A DNA stretch of 64,000 nucleotides from Flabesymbios commensalis (GCA_964017125.1 OZ024902.1:101276796-101340795), one strand, 5' to 3'; shown: positions 15,201 through 25,162, counted from the stretch's first letter. Notes: a model not told the origin generated them from the sequence alone. Numbers and translations are program-made.

Positions 15201-18200
15201 ATGATACATGTATATATAAAATTATGTTACTCTACACTTGTAACCTAATTTATTATCATTTTCTGAACTCCCCCAAGTCATGTAAAAACACTTTAAAATG
15301 AATTTATTGGATTTGCGAATGTACATAAACATATCATGATATTATAAAAAAGCATTGCTATCATTATTATTGTTGTTTGTTGCTAACACTTTTATGTATA
15401 TTTCAGTAACTCCTGGGAAACGATCTTTAGTAAAAGTAGTGAGACCATCACAATGCCGGAGATGGCTTGCTCACGAAGAATAGTTCAGCTTTGTCGAGAC
15501 TGTCTGCTAATTGTTTATCAATTTGCCTCTGATGCTAAAAGTGGCAAAAGTAATGCACCAGTGACAGAATCAGACTCACCCAGAAATAACAACAGGTAAT
15601 CATTTGATTAAGGTTATGGTATATAATATCATTATGAACATAGAATGTAGACCAAGAAATGAAGAAAAATGATTTTGTCGCCGTTCTCGAGACATTGCTG
15701 TACCGCCTGGTACAATAACTACGCATACAAAGTCCTATGTGTTTTCATTACCAATCATGGGGAGTTGCACATGAACGAGGTGTTGTATATAGGAACCATA
15801 TGGAACTCGTTATTTAGGAATGATACATATAATATTACAATGGATTATTACATAACTAGAAAATAAGAATAAAAATACAAACCAATTAAAAAAAGCAGGA
15901 AAACTGTTCAATTTTTGTGTTATAATACATCCTGTGTTAATGATTGCAGACACACTATCACACGGACACAGAGTCAGGGAGTAATTTTACCGCATAGTAT
16001 TCACTCTCACAAAAGTATTAATACGTCAAGGTAGAATTATTGTTCATTTTACAGTGAATGTACTGAATCACCTGTCACAAAAAAATTGCATACAAATTTC
16101 AAAAAAAGTATTCTGCATAAAAGAAATAAAGGGAATACAGATAATGACTGTAAAATATACATTGGAAGAATGTACATGTTCTGTTAATACCATGTACAGT
16201 TTTCATTTTGCATGTATTTGAGTGATATAAATGTAAACATGTATCACATTTCCATGGCAGCACATTTATCATTACTTTATGCTCTGATGTGGTTAACAAA
16301 AAAACCCAAAGCATTATAGATACAGGAACACATTTCTATAACTCCATAGATGTGATATATATTATATGTTGCATGACTAACCACAATCTATCTTGGGCTC
16401 ATTCATTGTATAGACACAAGATGGTACATTTACTCACACTTATCAAAGGATAACATGCAAAGAAAATATTTTTTTAGAAAATGAGATATACAGACACTAG
16501 ATGATGTGTTATCCTTTGAATTGTTATGTTTTATGTCGACAGAATGTGTATTTTAATGTGGTGCATGTATTTTCCTTCATCACCTTCACATTCATCACAG
16601 TTTATATGAGAAAATTTAGGAAATTAAAAAATGTTTTGGCATACTGGTTAGGTTGTCATTATGCCCTTTCCAACTTTGTTTTCTGCCAGCAGAACGCATC
16701 ACACAATGTTTAAAAAACAAATTTATATACATGTATCACATTTTCACACATTAATTTTACCCTTTTGATTTTGTTTTCTGTCGAAGTTTCCGGACATGTT
16801 AGACAATGGTAAACAAACAAATACAAAATTCAAACTGGACATATTATTATGTTTTTGTACATCTTGGGAACGTGATAATTTATTGACATTTTCCAGGTAA
16901 ATGTCAATCAGTTGTAGCTCAAGTCACCTATCTGCCACTGGCAGAAGGACACTTTATTTCTGATGTGATGACGTTTTTTGCTCATCTGTCAGACATGTTG
17001 CAAATAAGACATCTTCAATCATTGATAATAAATAAATTATCGTTTCATGAAGATCTTAAGTCAAAGGCTATTCTGTAGCGTGTGTGTTATTTAAATTGAT
17101 CACCATGAACCAGTAGAGAATGGTGGTGACATCTCATTTCTGATGCATGTTATCAGCCTCTTTCAAGACAATGAAGTCCACACATGAAGTCTTATTTTGT
17201 GCTATTTGAAAAATCCCCAAAAAAGGACAAGTGAGGAGTGCGCCTCCAAATCCATAGAGGACAAGTGAAAAACTCTCCTCTAAATCCCCAGAGGACAAGT
17301 GAGGAACTTTTCTTTAAATCCCCAGAGAAGAAGTGAGGAACTCTCCTCCAAATCCGCAGAGGATAAGTGAGGAACTCTCCTTCAAATCCCCAGAGGACAA
17401 GTGAGGAAATATCCTCCAAATCCCCAGAGGACAAGTGAGGAACTCTCTTCTAAATCCCCAGAGGACAAGTGAGGAACTCTCCTCCAAATCCCCAGAGGAC
17501 AAGTGAGGAACTCTCCTCTAAATCCCCAGAGGACAAGTGAGGAACTCTCCTCTAAATCCCCAGAGGACAAGTGAGGAACTAGCCTCCAAATCCCCAGGGC
17601 TTATATCCAACGTCCGAGGATGTATTAAGAATGGAAGATAATGTTTCGGGGTGGAATGCGACACAACGTTGCTATAGGGGGTCTAACCAACAGCTTGTCC
17701 AATGGTGAACAAACGACGTGCCGGATTTGTCTCCCGATACCTCACAGTGTACACACCCAGCAAACACAAAACATTTGTATACTATCTATACAACGTCTGC
17801 CCTACATCTTCGACGTTGGTCCAACATTCATTGTGGAATTGTTATACAAAGGTTTTGTGTTTGCTGGGCAACAACTCACACACATGATGTACCCTGAAGA
17901 GCAGATCCAAAGCTGGCCCAAGGCTGGTCATCGTCCCCCGTTGAGAACCTACAAAGAAATGGCCCAGAACTACCCCCCCCCCCCCCCCTCTCACCAACAC
18001 CCTGTCGTGCGCAACAGCTTAAGAGGTGTGTGTCCAACATTTAACCCTTCACGTTCCAGGCTCGGCATTAACCGTCCCGAACAAAACATTTTTAAGCAAT
18101 TTGATACAGACTACAGTAAGGAACTAGCCTCCAAATCCCCAGGGCTTATATCCAACGTCCGAGGATGTATTAAGAATGGAAGATAATGTTTCGGGGTGGA

Positions 18201-18942
18201 ATGCGACACAACGTTGCTATAGGGGGTCTAACCAACAGCTTGTCCAATGGTGAACAAACGACGTGCCGGATTTGTCTCCCGATACCTCACAGTGTACACA
18301 CCCAGCAAACACAAAACATTTGTATACTATCTATACAACGTCTGCCCTACATCTTCGACGTTGGTCCAACATTCATTGTGGAATTGTTATACAAAGGTTT
18401 TGTGTTTGCTGGGCAACAACTCACACACATGATGTACCCTGAAGAGCAGATCCAAAGCTGGCCCAAGGCTGGTCATCGTCCCCCGTTGAGAACCTACAAA
18501 GAAATGGCCCAGAACTACCCCCCCCCCCTCTCACCAACACCCTGTCGTGCGCAACAGCTTAAGAGGTGTGTGTCCAACATTTAACCCTTCACGTTCCAGG
18601 CTCGGCATTAACCGTCCCGAACAAAACATTTTTAAGCAATTTGATACAGACTACAGTAAATGCTAATAATATATAATGGGTAGTTAGGATCGTCGTAACA
18701 ATCACCACTGTGAGTTTTAACAATATTATTAACTTTTTTTCCATCATCAGTATAATTTAATTTGCATTAGGAAACAATCAATGCCAATGATTTCATAATT
18801 GCCATCAATGCCAATAGTTTCAATGCCAATAATTGACCAAATATTTGCATGTTTTGGTTGTAGGTCACAGTCGGTTGGCAGAGGAACTTGGAATCCCAAC
18901 CAACTGATCAGCCAAAGATTGTCACGTCTATATCAACAGTGA
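183..18942 (+). CDS. TTLL7: Tubulin polyglutamylase TTLL7, C-terminal part (spliced, 5' end outside window)
   Basis: TTLL7 adds glutamate chains to tubulin tails, mainly beta-tubulin, on microtubules. The window holds the 3' part of the gene: exons 183-277, 437-578, 2045-2257, 3090-3182, 9712-9945, 10773-10907, 11232-11312, 14371-14531, 15407-15595 and 18864-18942. They have GT/AG borders, phases that match throughout, and sum to 1422 nt (473 residues plus stop). The first exon opens with INRSPSFGTD, the end of the ATP-grasp core where family members carry the Mg-binding E-x-N. Next comes a Lys/Arg-rich stretch matching the cationic microtubule-binding region, then a helical C-terminal part. 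Remembered vertebrate TTLL7 agrees at RIFPPEDK, AYSIFLSGR, KFPGKSDEEAE, VASYWLVKLDSIKRRK and RIFGRVFNRLLWSHGQGLWN. The N-terminal catalytic exons lie upstream of base 1. The tail after 15595 is shorter than in vertebrates as I recall it. Confidence 0.93.
437..578 (+). CDS. TTLL7: TTLL7 exon: cationic microtubule-binding region
   Basis: The acceptor AG is at 435-436 and the donor GTATGT at 579. The exon completes a Lys codon and then reads ASDKRKNMAAQKAEAQRRL, followed by more basic residues (KKR, ERKKDEL). Vertebrate TTLL7 has a very similar AQKAEAQRRL stretch in its cationic microtubule-binding domain. It ends in phase 0. Confidence 0.92.
774..815. repeat. Short hairpin repeat
   Basis: AGCTGGAATTGCTACACAAT followed by TTCCAGCT forms a small inverted repeat. 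A related hairpin with GAAGCTGG / CCAGCTTC arms occurs at 31193-31242, and a half copy near 52905-52937. This suggests a tiny dispersed palindromic family. Confidence 0.35.
1115..1310. repeat. Hairpin-headed dispersed repeat, copy 1
   Basis: It begins with the palindromic block GGGATCGACTTTAGTCGTCA ... TCTAAAGTCGATCCC, then a conserved body with GTAGACTCATAACAT, TCAAATGAATCGGAAAGAGC and a trailing AACCCTTT. The same order occurs near 9389, 23576, 38908 and 44407. It is probably one end of a non-autonomous DNA element; no coding content. Confidence 0.6.
2045..2257 (+). CDS. TTLL7: TTLL7 exon: RRIYPPEDK-like region
   Basis: Preceded by a T-run and ACAG, followed by GTAAGT at 2258. It encodes KDMLIRLRKEATREDFENRN, then RFKRIFPPEDKFRREKY and AYSIFLSGRGG, which line up with the vertebrate PPEDK and FLSGR block. 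71 codons, phase 0 at both ends. Confidence 0.92.
2351..2520. repeat. Decayed pogo-like terminal fragment
   Basis: The stretch starts ACAGTAGTTATTCCTTA and ends with GAATCGTGCTATAAATAAT. Both resemble the ends of the element at 11666-14291. Too diverged for a firm call. Intron of TTLL7. Confidence 0.3.
3090..3182 (+). CDS. TTLL7: TTLL7 exon: EEDVLDML block
   Basis: The acceptor TTTCCCAG ends at 3089 and the donor GTAAAA starts at 3183. 31 codons reading EEDVLDMLAQCEADEREGKT and ending PRGPK. Vertebrate TTLL7 has EEDILDLLEQCE and RGPK at the same place. Phase 0 at both ends. Confidence 0.92.
3490..3566. repeat. Palindromic MITE (CACCCATTTGAAGTTGTG arms)
   Basis: TTTTCACCCATTTGAAGTTG and its near inverse CACAACTTCAAGTGGGTGAA flank a short loop with GCAGCAGCGAGA. 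Half copies with CCCACTTCAAGTGGGTGAAA occur near 23428, and a related block near 21300. Intron of TTLL7. Confidence 0.5.
4285..5400. other. Intronic repeat-rich stretch of TTLL7
   Basis: It contains a TATCCCCCGCCCGTAGGGGA segment at ~4290, typical of dispersed marine-invertebrate repeats, then AT-rich DNA without ORFs. I see no further structure to 5400. Confidence 0.3.
5504..5623 (+). CDS. TTLL7: Candidate extra TTLL7 exon (cassette)
   Basis: A 40-codon open stretch lies between ...GTGACAG and GTATCC, with phase 0 on both sides. It encodes EYDYAERNRRCRSAALALL and ends TLSYM. It could be included or skipped without disturbing the frame between exons 3090-3182 and 9712-9945. The acceptor has a poor pyrimidine tract. 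Vertebrate TTLL7 as I recall it has no such segment, so this is inferred from open frame, splice sites and phase alone. Confidence 0.4.
7265..7345 (+). CDS. TTLL7: Candidate extra TTLL7 exon (cassette)
   Basis: 27 codons between ATAG (ending 7264) and GTAAAA (from 7346), phase 0 at both ends, encoding QMKSPKNELDRGDWNKRAPS and ending GQSV. The stretch is richer in GC than the surrounding AT-rich intron, which favours an exon. Vertebrate TTLL7 joins RGPK directly to PL-SMP, so this would be lineage-specific or alternatively spliced. Confidence 0.45.
8590..9120. repeat. Dispersed repeat with CCGCCGCCG head
   Basis: A GC-rich head (GGTGGGCCCGTAGGGGTAT, CGCCGCCGCCG) is followed by an AT-rich body with AGGTCCAGGTCATAGGTGAA-type wording, which is common in interspersed repeats. 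No coding sequence. It lies in the 7346-9711 intron interval. Confidence 0.35.
9389..9590. repeat. Hairpin-headed dispersed repeat, copy 2
   Basis: TTTAACCCCTACAGCGTGGG leads into a palindrome around AATCTGACGTCTACAGACGT, then ATAAAGGCCGTAGATCCATA and AAGCGGAAAGAGCTAACTAA. Same family as 1115-1310. Confidence 0.6.
9712..9945 (+). CDS. TTLL7: TTLL7 exon: Ser/Gly/His-rich linker
   Basis: The acceptor is TTTTAG (ending 9711) and the donor GTATGC (from 9946). 78 codons begin PLQSMPSLSPERGDEDGEDS and continue with a Ser/Gly/Arg-rich, probably disordered linker ending GGYPSQMSIT. The start matches the PLCSMP of vertebrate TTLL7; the rest is diverged, as expected of this linker. Confidence 0.85.
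9965..10055. repeat. CCAGCAAACAC-family MITE, diverged copy
   Basis: An inverted-repeat body of CAATGTTGGACCGGCATTG and TTGGGCCAACATTAAGCCAG ends CTTGTGCCTACTGGGTAG. It resembles better-preserved copies at 51141-51247 and 43938-44044. Confidence 0.45.
10773..10907 (+). CDS. TTLL7: TTLL7 exon: DMRIKFPGKSD block
   Basis: Acceptor CTCATAG, donor GTAAGA at 10908. 45 codons: EDLQNMMNQKDQDEELTKRT, then LLALNDMRIKFPGKSDEEAE and YILDS. This matches vertebrate DMKIRFPGKSDAESE. Phase 0 at both ends. Confidence 0.93.
11232..11312 (+). CDS. TTLL7: TTLL7 exon: HWKYHKPRVASYWL block
   Basis: Acceptor TTTTTTTAG, donor GTAATC at 11313. 27 codons reading LHEHWKYHKPRVASYWLVKL and DSIKRRK, nearly identical to vertebrate WKYHKTKVASYWLIKLDSVKQRK. 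Confidence 0.94.
11666..14291. mobile_element. pogo/Tigger-like DNA element, non-autonomous or decayed
   Basis: The left end CAGTAGTTATTCGTTATAAC and the right end (inverse: CAGTAATTATCCGTTATAGC) form terminal inverted repeats flanked by TA. The CAGT...CGTTATAACACG style is that of the pogo/Tigger branch of Tc1/mariner. The 2.6 kb body has no intact transposase. A minus ORF at 12123-12389 starts MIDAASKRKRRK, faintly like a Tigger N-terminus, but continues without resemblance. Inside are duplicated blocks (AAGCCTGTAGGCTTGAAA at ~12335 and ~12817) and a satellite-like run at 13640-14030. It sits in the TTLL7 intron before exon 14371. Confidence 0.7.
13640..14030. repeat. Internal satellite of CGTGTTATAATATTT units
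   Basis: The phrase CATATTCGTGTTATAATATT recurs at irregular spacing, alternating with ATAACACGATATAAAA. The words are the same as in the element's terminal repeats, so the array probably arose from TIR sequence. Confidence 0.55.
14371..14531 (+). CDS. TTLL7: TTLL7 exon: helical C-terminal block
   Basis: The acceptor has eight T then AG; the donor GTTCAG starts at 14532. It encodes VIDIVRSNVRAVLQRTWKC, then LHLYRIFGRVFNRLLWSHGQ and GLWNCF, strongly matching vertebrate TTLL7. It ends two bases into a Ser codon completed by the next exon. Confidence 0.94.
15407..15595 (+). CDS. TTLL7: TTLL7 exon: SWETIF / CRDCLLIVYQ block
   Basis: Acceptor TATTTCAG, donor GTAATC. It encodes NSWETIFSKSSETITMPEM, then RRIVQLCRDCLLIVYQFASD and a polar tail. 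Vertebrate TTLL7 has SSWESIFNKSPEVVTP and ELCKQCLLVVYKYATD. Confidence 0.93.
17225..17600. repeat. 34-bp minisatellite, ~11 units
   Basis: The unit GGACAAGTGAGGAACTCTCC + TCTAAATCCCCAGA repeats head to tail with single-base variants (TCCAAATCC, TTTAAATCC). 34 is not a multiple of 3, so the three minus-strand ORFs across it are frame-shifted translations of one repeat, not genes. It lies in the last TTLL7 intron. Confidence 0.92.
17575..18119. repeat. 545-bp tandem duplication, copy 1
   Basis: It begins inside the last 34-bp minisatellite unit (GGAACTAGCCTCCAAATCCC) and ends at ...GACTACAGTAA. By eye it is virtually identical to the next copy except for a poly-C tract of 16 versus 11. It contains a ~115-bp MITE. 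Confidence 0.93.
17760..17875. repeat. CCAGCAAACAC-family MITE (inside duplication copy 1)
   Basis: CCCAGCAAACACAAAACATT and its inverse AGGTTTTGTGTTTGCTGGG bound ~115 bp with a central CGACGTTGGTCCAACATT. The same MITE is present in copy 2 at about 18301-18416. Confidence 0.75.
18120..18659. repeat. 545-bp tandem duplication, copy 2
   Basis: Head-to-tail second copy, 5 bp shorter because the poly-C tract has 11 C. It ends at CTACAGTAA before unique intron sequence. The near-identity points to a very recent duplication or local gene conversion. Confidence 0.93.
18301..18416. repeat. CCAGCAAACAC-family MITE (inside duplication copy 2)
   Basis: Duplicate of the MITE at 17760-17875, carried along by the 545-bp tandem duplication rather than by a separate insertion. 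Confidence 0.75.
18864..18942 (+). CDS. TTLL7: TTLL7 last coding exon and stop
   Basis: The acceptor TTGTAG ends at 18863. The first base completes an Arg codon, then the exon reads SQSVGRGTWNPNQLISQRLS, RLYQQ and TGA at 18940-18942. Phase and position fit the terminal exon. Its sequence is not obviously like the vertebrate C-terminus. Confidence 0.8.
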
Positions 18943-20540
18943 CCACAATTAACAAGTGCTTCAAATATTGTTTGTGTAGAATGTTTGTATGTGATCGTGT
19001 TAAAAAAATTTAGATATAGCAAACCAACTGCTTGGCAGGCAGCTGAAGCGGTAGACTTTCATTTCCCATCATCACTTGCCAATGGATTTGTTAATACATC
19101 GCCATTGCTGATGGACATTTACAGAAACTAATGCTTCATGATGGACAAGATACGTCGTTGACTGCAACATCCTAGTTTTGCTACTATCATATATTTTGCC
19201 AACGTCATTGTGGAGCAACCATAACTACAATGTTGAGGAAACCAAGCCCTGATGTTGTGTATTATATGGCTGATATGTCGATCCATGTATTGTACTGATC
19301 AATGAATGCTACGCACTCCTGTGGAATACATGTGGATGCTCTTCATTTGAGGGATTACAAAAAAGTCAGATGAATCTCTCAAGATAGGCCTACTTGTCCA
19401 AGTAGTGACTTGAAAGTATTACACTTTTATATATAGAAGGTTGCGTGTCAGTTTCCAATGTTCATCTCTAGTGTCTTTCTCACCAACCATTTTTTTTTAC
19501 TCACCCCCTAATTTTGTTGCTTGAACTGGGGATATGAACAATATGCCAGCTCACATGAAATTATGTTGTAAATTTGTGTTTCACTGCTGTAATAACGTTA
19601 TATCAGCATCATTTACATCTCTATAACGTTTCTATAATATAAGAGAGCTTGTTTTTGCTCGGAGCAGGGACATTTCATACACATTCAAATGAATGCTCTA
19701 GAGTTGGGTTAATGTAAAAGATCACGTTAGCAGCAGACTCTGATTATAATCACATATATTTATAAGTTGGTACAATATTCTTATTATATTTATTCCACAA
19801 CCTTACCTCAACATTTTTTTAAGAGACTGTGGTAGATTAGACAGCTTGAGCAGCACACATATCACAATCACTCGACCAGTTAGATTTCTGCTGATACGAA
19901 GTAATCACAGCAGACGCCAAACAATAAACAGGCATTTGCATTTGTTTGGTCAAGTTTGTGTTTATAGTGAACTTTCAGCTGATGCAATTTTAAACATTGA
20001 TGTCTGAACGAGGTTAACCTGTGATATTTTTCCGATGTTATTATTTAAAACTTTTTATTTGTTTATACTTATAAAAGTATGTTCTGTTATATCTTTTTGG
20101 ATCGTAGAGAAATAACTTACATTTATAGTTGTCAAAGAAAAGTTAAAAATAACCCTAGCAGTGCTGCGAGGATTCTATTGTGCTCATATATTAGAAAACG
20201 AAAAAAAATAGCCGAAATGTTGTGTCAGATTAAATGTATAGACCACAGTATATAGAACATAAAATTTTTTAGATCATTAGTAATTTATTAATTCGTTCTT
20301 ACAGAGCCTTAATATACCAATAGTGTTGCTTGATAGTTAAATATTCAATTAAAATTTAGTGCTTTTCAACATTTATATTTTTGGTATTTATATTTTGTTT
20401 CCGTTGAGGCTCGTGTGCTTTCGTGAATAAAGTGGTGATGCCATAGATGCATTACCACACCATGTAAGCTATGTATCCCTTACTACCCACAGCTCTATAT
20501 CATACTTTCAATAAATTATTTCTGCTATATCCCAATGATT
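18943..20540 (+). other. Probable TTLL7 3'UTR
   Basis: No ORF of note follows the stop. AATAAA hexamers at 20426-20431 and 20510-20515 are the likeliest polyadenylation signals seen by eye. The true 3' end is not fixed by the sequence alone. Confidence 0.4.
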
Positions 20541-21119
20541 GTAGATGTGTAGCACATGTAGGTTCGTAATGAATAACCAGTTAAATTGTATATTGATACA
20601 AAAAATGCAACCCTGATTCAATTGTGACATGAAATGAGTCCGCACATACATGTTCCCTGTAGTTATAAGTGGGAACATATGAAGTAAGCCGAATAAATAT
20701 GTTTTTAACTAATCTTATGTAATCAAACATTTTAATAGGGGGTTGGCCACCAAGCGTTTTTATATATGTAATCTTTTGAATAGTATTTATTTTCAACTAA
20801 TACACATTGTTTAGTGCTTGCCGTATGTATGACTAAAGCGGATGTCACTCAGACATTGCTTTACTCACATATCAATTTTTATGACAAAGATAGATCTAGA
20901 TTGTCTTCGAATATTACACATTTTTATGCCTTTTGCAATTTTGCCTCAAGTACAAGTAGAATGATTTCCAATTTATTTTATAAACACACATCAAATACAG
21001 AGGTGTAGAGGTGAAATGATAGTTTAATTAGGACCTCTCTTTAATAAAATGTATTGTTTATTAGTCTTTAAATAAAATATAATGTGCCTAAAATCAAATT
21101 ATTTATATACATAGCTTAT

Positions 21120-21250
21120 TAAAAAAAAAGGAATTAGAAAAGGAAGTAGAAATTTGGAATGGGAATTGAAAAAAATGAAAATACTACTGTAGGAATTGGA
21201 ATTAAAAAAGAAATTGGAACGGGGATTGGAATTGAAAAATCGGAATTGAA
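21120..21250. repeat. GGAATTGGAATT-type imperfect simple repeat
   Basis: A run of GGAATT, GGAAGT and GGAATGGG variants broken by A-tracts. No coding content. Confidence 0.5.
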
Positions 21251-21505
21251 CACAGGTCTGTTGGGTTTTAGCAAATATCAGTAATATTACCAAGTTCAAT
21301 TTGTGGGTCGCAGAAGCAAGACACATCTGCAAGTGTGTAAAAAAAGATATATAAATTGGTGCCTAATGCATTGTTTTACTATGACTATTTTATGTATTTA
21401 TATATACTTTAAACGTGTTAGTCAAACTGAATATGTAATGATCATTGTGAATTAAAAAACTTTGATGAGAAATAATTCAAGGAGAATGAAATAAAACCTG
21501 ATGAA

Positions 21506-21648
21506 TTAACCCTTTCACCACGGGTGGCGACAAAAGGCGAATACCTGGCAGACCGCGGATATCAGTAATCACTGTTTTTATTTAAAAGATTAATTAATTC
21601 AGCGCTCAGGCAGTTTATGACGTTATAATTCAGCTGTGAAAGGGTTAA
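21506..21648. mobile_element. piggyBac-like MITE with TTAA target sites
   Basis: TTAA at 21506-21509 and 21645-21648 flank 135 bp with ends CCCTTTCAC and GTGAAAGGG. A TTAA duplication with CCCTTT ends is the piggyBac signature. No ORF. Confidence 0.65.
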
Positions 21649-23427
21649 TATAATGTTTTCTTTATATGAACAAGGATATTTTAATCTTTTCTAGTGCTCT
21701 ATTGGACATAAACAATGTATTTTAATATTTTTCAGCGTTATTGTGGTTACAATGTATGCTTTAGTGTTCCATGTACCCGGTACTCTACTGGCAGATATCT
21801 GTGCATTACATGTATTAGTCATATTGGTAATTTTGTCTTTTGTGATTGAGTTTCACCACAGTTCATCGTCTACTTGGAATGTTTTATTCATATTTTTGTT
21901 GTCGTATAAGTAGATCTGGCAAATTTATCTCAATAGAAAATTCTCTAACTGTGCCACCTTAATGGTCATATCGCAAGATAGCACTCAACTGTAATTGGGA
22001 GAATTTGCCAAGACTTGATTAGATTTTGCAGCAAATCAATCAACTGAAAGGTGCATAAAAATTAAATTACTGCAGTAGCGATTTTTGTTTTATTAATATG
22101 TCATATAATTTTATAAATATGTCATTTTCCAAGATTATTTAGATGAGCCTGACATTTCTACTACCATGTCCAAGACCTGATTAGATTTTGAAAAAAACAG
22201 ATCAAATAGGTCTATGGGATTGTGAGGTGTTGGGTAGGGGCACTTAAAAATGTTGGAGTTGCCTCTGCTGCTTTAGAAAATATTTTTTGGGCGGGAAGAG
22301 GTGGTCAATTAAAATAAAGTTTTTTGAAAAACATTTATTTGCTTACATATTAGGCCTATTTAAGCAGTGGCACACTCAATTTTGTAGAATGTTTTTTTAG
22401 GGGAGGAGTCCTGAATTTTTGGTGAGACTGGGTGTGTGTTATCCAGTTTAAAAAATAATTATGTTTTTTCTCTGGGATTTTTTTCGATGTTAGGGGGATA
22501 AACAAGCACTATTATGTGGTGGAAACAAGTTGGATACATGAAGATGTGCACTTTATCTAAGTTCATGTCTATTTCTGCTTATGTTTTTTTCTGTTTACAT
22601 TATATACTAGTTTTATCATTATAGATCACATAATGTAAATAGAGTATAATATTGTATATAACCTGGAGTATCTCCGTTAATTTATTCCTTTTCCATTTTT
22701 AGCTTTGATCAGTCAGATTATCGATATGATATTTCTGGTCAATAAATAATAAATATGGAAAAATTATGTTTTATAAATATAAAGTAATTATATTAGTTTG
22801 TCAATTTTTCTTTCACATTTCCATTATTGTACTTTATTGAAAGACTTGTGATAAAGGTTCATATGATAGAGATAATTGTGAAGAACTGTATTGCATTTGC
22901 TCATTATAAGAAAACTCCTATGAAGATTGGAATAAACCACAAGATGAAACCGAATTTCATTTTAACTTTTACTCAAGATCACTAGAAATGATTTAGGTTA
23001 CAGATTGCAAAAAATATGTTTGTTGAAGTGTGGATGTCTACTGTGAAGTAAAAAAATCAATAGTTTACTTGTTATTTCCTTAATTGACAAACTTTTTTTT
23101 TATTGAAAATATTATTTATGTCTGTTTATTTTAAAACTGAATTGAGTTTTTATACAGAGCTTTACAATTTATCAATTAACAAATTTCGTCATACAAGCAG
23201 AACTGTTGATATTTTACCGGGCCTTATATATACTTGTTAGTTAAAAAGTCAATATAGTGATACAGACTTTCTGTTCGTTATCTGTGATATTCAGAAATGT
23301 TATGTTAGAGACTGATTTAGCAAAGTGTTATGGTTTATACATGTCACCAGAAAATAACTATCATTATTTTAACCCTTAGGCCTAAAGCGCTAAAATAAAT
23401 ATTAACACTTGAATTTGTGTGTAACTC

Positions 23428-23480
23428 CCACTTCAAGTGGGTGAAAATTATATTTGTTTAATTTGAGACTAAACATTCGC
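23428..23480. repeat. Half copy of the CACCC...GGGTG palindromic MITE
   Basis: CCCACTTCAAGTGGGTGAAA followed by ATTATATTTGTTTAATTTGA mirrors sequence on either side of the copy at 3490-3566. Confidence 0.4.
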
Positions 23481-23575
23481 AAATCTTGTATGTTTAAGCA
23501 CTCATTTCGTTCCCAATAACAGTGATTTGATCGTCTAATAAAAGCTATTAAAAACGCCTATGGTCATGCTTCTCA

Positions 23576-23810
23576 GTTTAACCACTTTCAGCGCAGGGAC
23601 CGTCCTTATATGTCAGAATCTGACGTCTACATACAGTAGATTTTGACGTATAAAGACAGTCCCTGCACTGAAAGAATTAAAATATTTCTAATGGCCGTAG
23701 ACCCATAACATAGTTATTCAAATGATCCGGAAAGAGCGAACTCAGACATTTATGATGATTTTAAATTGAAAAAAAACCTTTGGTCTCCATGGTTTACACA
23801 AAAATATTTT
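23576..23810. repeat. Hairpin-headed dispersed repeat, copy 3
   Basis: TTTAACCACTTTCAGCGCAG heads a palindrome (GTCAGAATCTGACGTC ... GATTTTGACGTATAAAGACA), followed by GGCCGTAGACCCATAACATA, the AAAGAGCGAACTCAGACATT body and ACCTTTGGTCTCCATGGTTT. Confidence 0.6.
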
Positions 23811-24702
23811 AGTGTTTTAAGGAGTGTTTTGATTATGTTATTATTAGATGATGTTTTTGTACAAGTCGTTATATCTCTGCGTGCAGGAGACGCATTTATT
23901 CACAGAAATACATTTGTTTCCGAATTATTTTTTGAGTGTAAGCGATTGTGAGGAATTATTTCATGTATCAGCTGTTTAACCTCTTCTAGAATACTTTTTG
24001 TATTCTTCAATATGCAATAAACTTTGAATTACGCCGGATTTATATAATGTCACCTGTTGTTTATCTCTTTTAAGTGATGCATATTACTCCTGGGCATTTT
24101 TAGTTCCTGCCGTCAGCAAATGTGCAAAGGAGGGAGCTATGGAATCGGGTTCGTCCGTCTGGTACATATTTTTTCGTCTATAGCTTTTGAAAAAAATAAC
24201 ATAGGATGACAATATTTGGGATGTGGGTCACTTCCAGGCAGATAATGCACATGTTAAATGCGGAGATTGAATGATGTTACGTCGTTTGGCTGTCTGTCAA
24301 CTTTTCGTTTTCGGAGCAAATCTTGGTATCTACTTGTTCGATTGTCTTCAAATTTTACACACAACATGTCTAGGGGGTCTAGTTGTGCATTCTGGAGTAG
24401 CGGTACTTTGATCTACTTTCGGTTCACTACTATGACCTATTTAGTTGTTTTGTCCAGATCTCGAAAATGACTCGCTGGATTACAGTCATATTACACATAC
24501 ATGATTTCTAAGGTCCCTAGTTGGGCCTTTTGAGGTTTTTGTACCTTGATGTTGACCCTGGGTACTGGGATGATTCCTAGTAGTAGTACTTTTGCCCCCA
24601 TCCGGGCAGGGTCATTGGGATCTGTTTCGTCTGTTGCATGCTGTACGGCATCGTACAGAAGCACTAGTCTACAGCAATCATCCAAGGGAAGCTGCAGCCT
24701 CC

Positions 24703-25162
24703 TCGTATCTGACCATAATCTTCGGGCGGATTGCCAGTGGCGTACCCTGGTTCCTCTGCTCAATAGCGGAGCCAATGCAGCTCCCGCATCAGTGCAGGCA
24801 ATGGTGTAGGCTGTGGTAGCCTTAAATAACCGGCAATAGAGTGTTTGACATTAGGCTCTCACATGGGATGAATGGAATTACCGTTCTTATTGTTACTCTG
24901 GGGACTATTCGACCAGAGGACAGCGAGTTTCAGCATTAAATTGCATAGCAAAACCCAAGTCTCCAGCCGTCTTGGCATGCCCAGAGCCCCTTATCGGGTG
25001 AGCGGAGGAAACTGCTCTCAATAACCCACCATGCCCTATCACCCTCACATCATAATCTGTACATCATTCATCTCATCAAGTGACTACAATGTTTTTATTA
25101 TATTACAATGTTACTTAAATGACCATTTTGCCGAAAAGTGACGTAAAGCAATAATTTACTAC
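24703..25162. mobile_element. Retroposon-like repeat R, copy 1
   Basis: Shared blocks with 28059-28586 include TCGTATCTGACCATAATCTT, AGCGGAGCCAATGCAG, TTGTTACTCTGGGGACTAT and a tail CCGAAAAGTGACGTAAAGCA. Similar GGCCGAAAAGT...AAAG tails followed by (TTAC)n occur at 26690-26736 and 27180-27233, the layout of a LINE or SINE 3' end. No credible ORF. Confidence 0.5.

Noticed and set aside
17192-17570. Three overlapping minus-strand ORFs reading SSGDLEESSSLVLWGF repeatedly
   Set aside because: They are translations of the 34-bp minisatellite in shifting frames; there is no start context or splice support.
17225-17600. CRISPR-like look of regular 34-bp repeats
   Set aside because: The repeats are contiguous with no unique spacers, in an animal intron.
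17641-18584. Two related plus-strand ORFs of 181 and 132 residues
   Set aside because: Both are open by chance across the 545-bp duplication and include a MITE and a poly-C tract; they lie within a TTLL7 intron and show no motifs.
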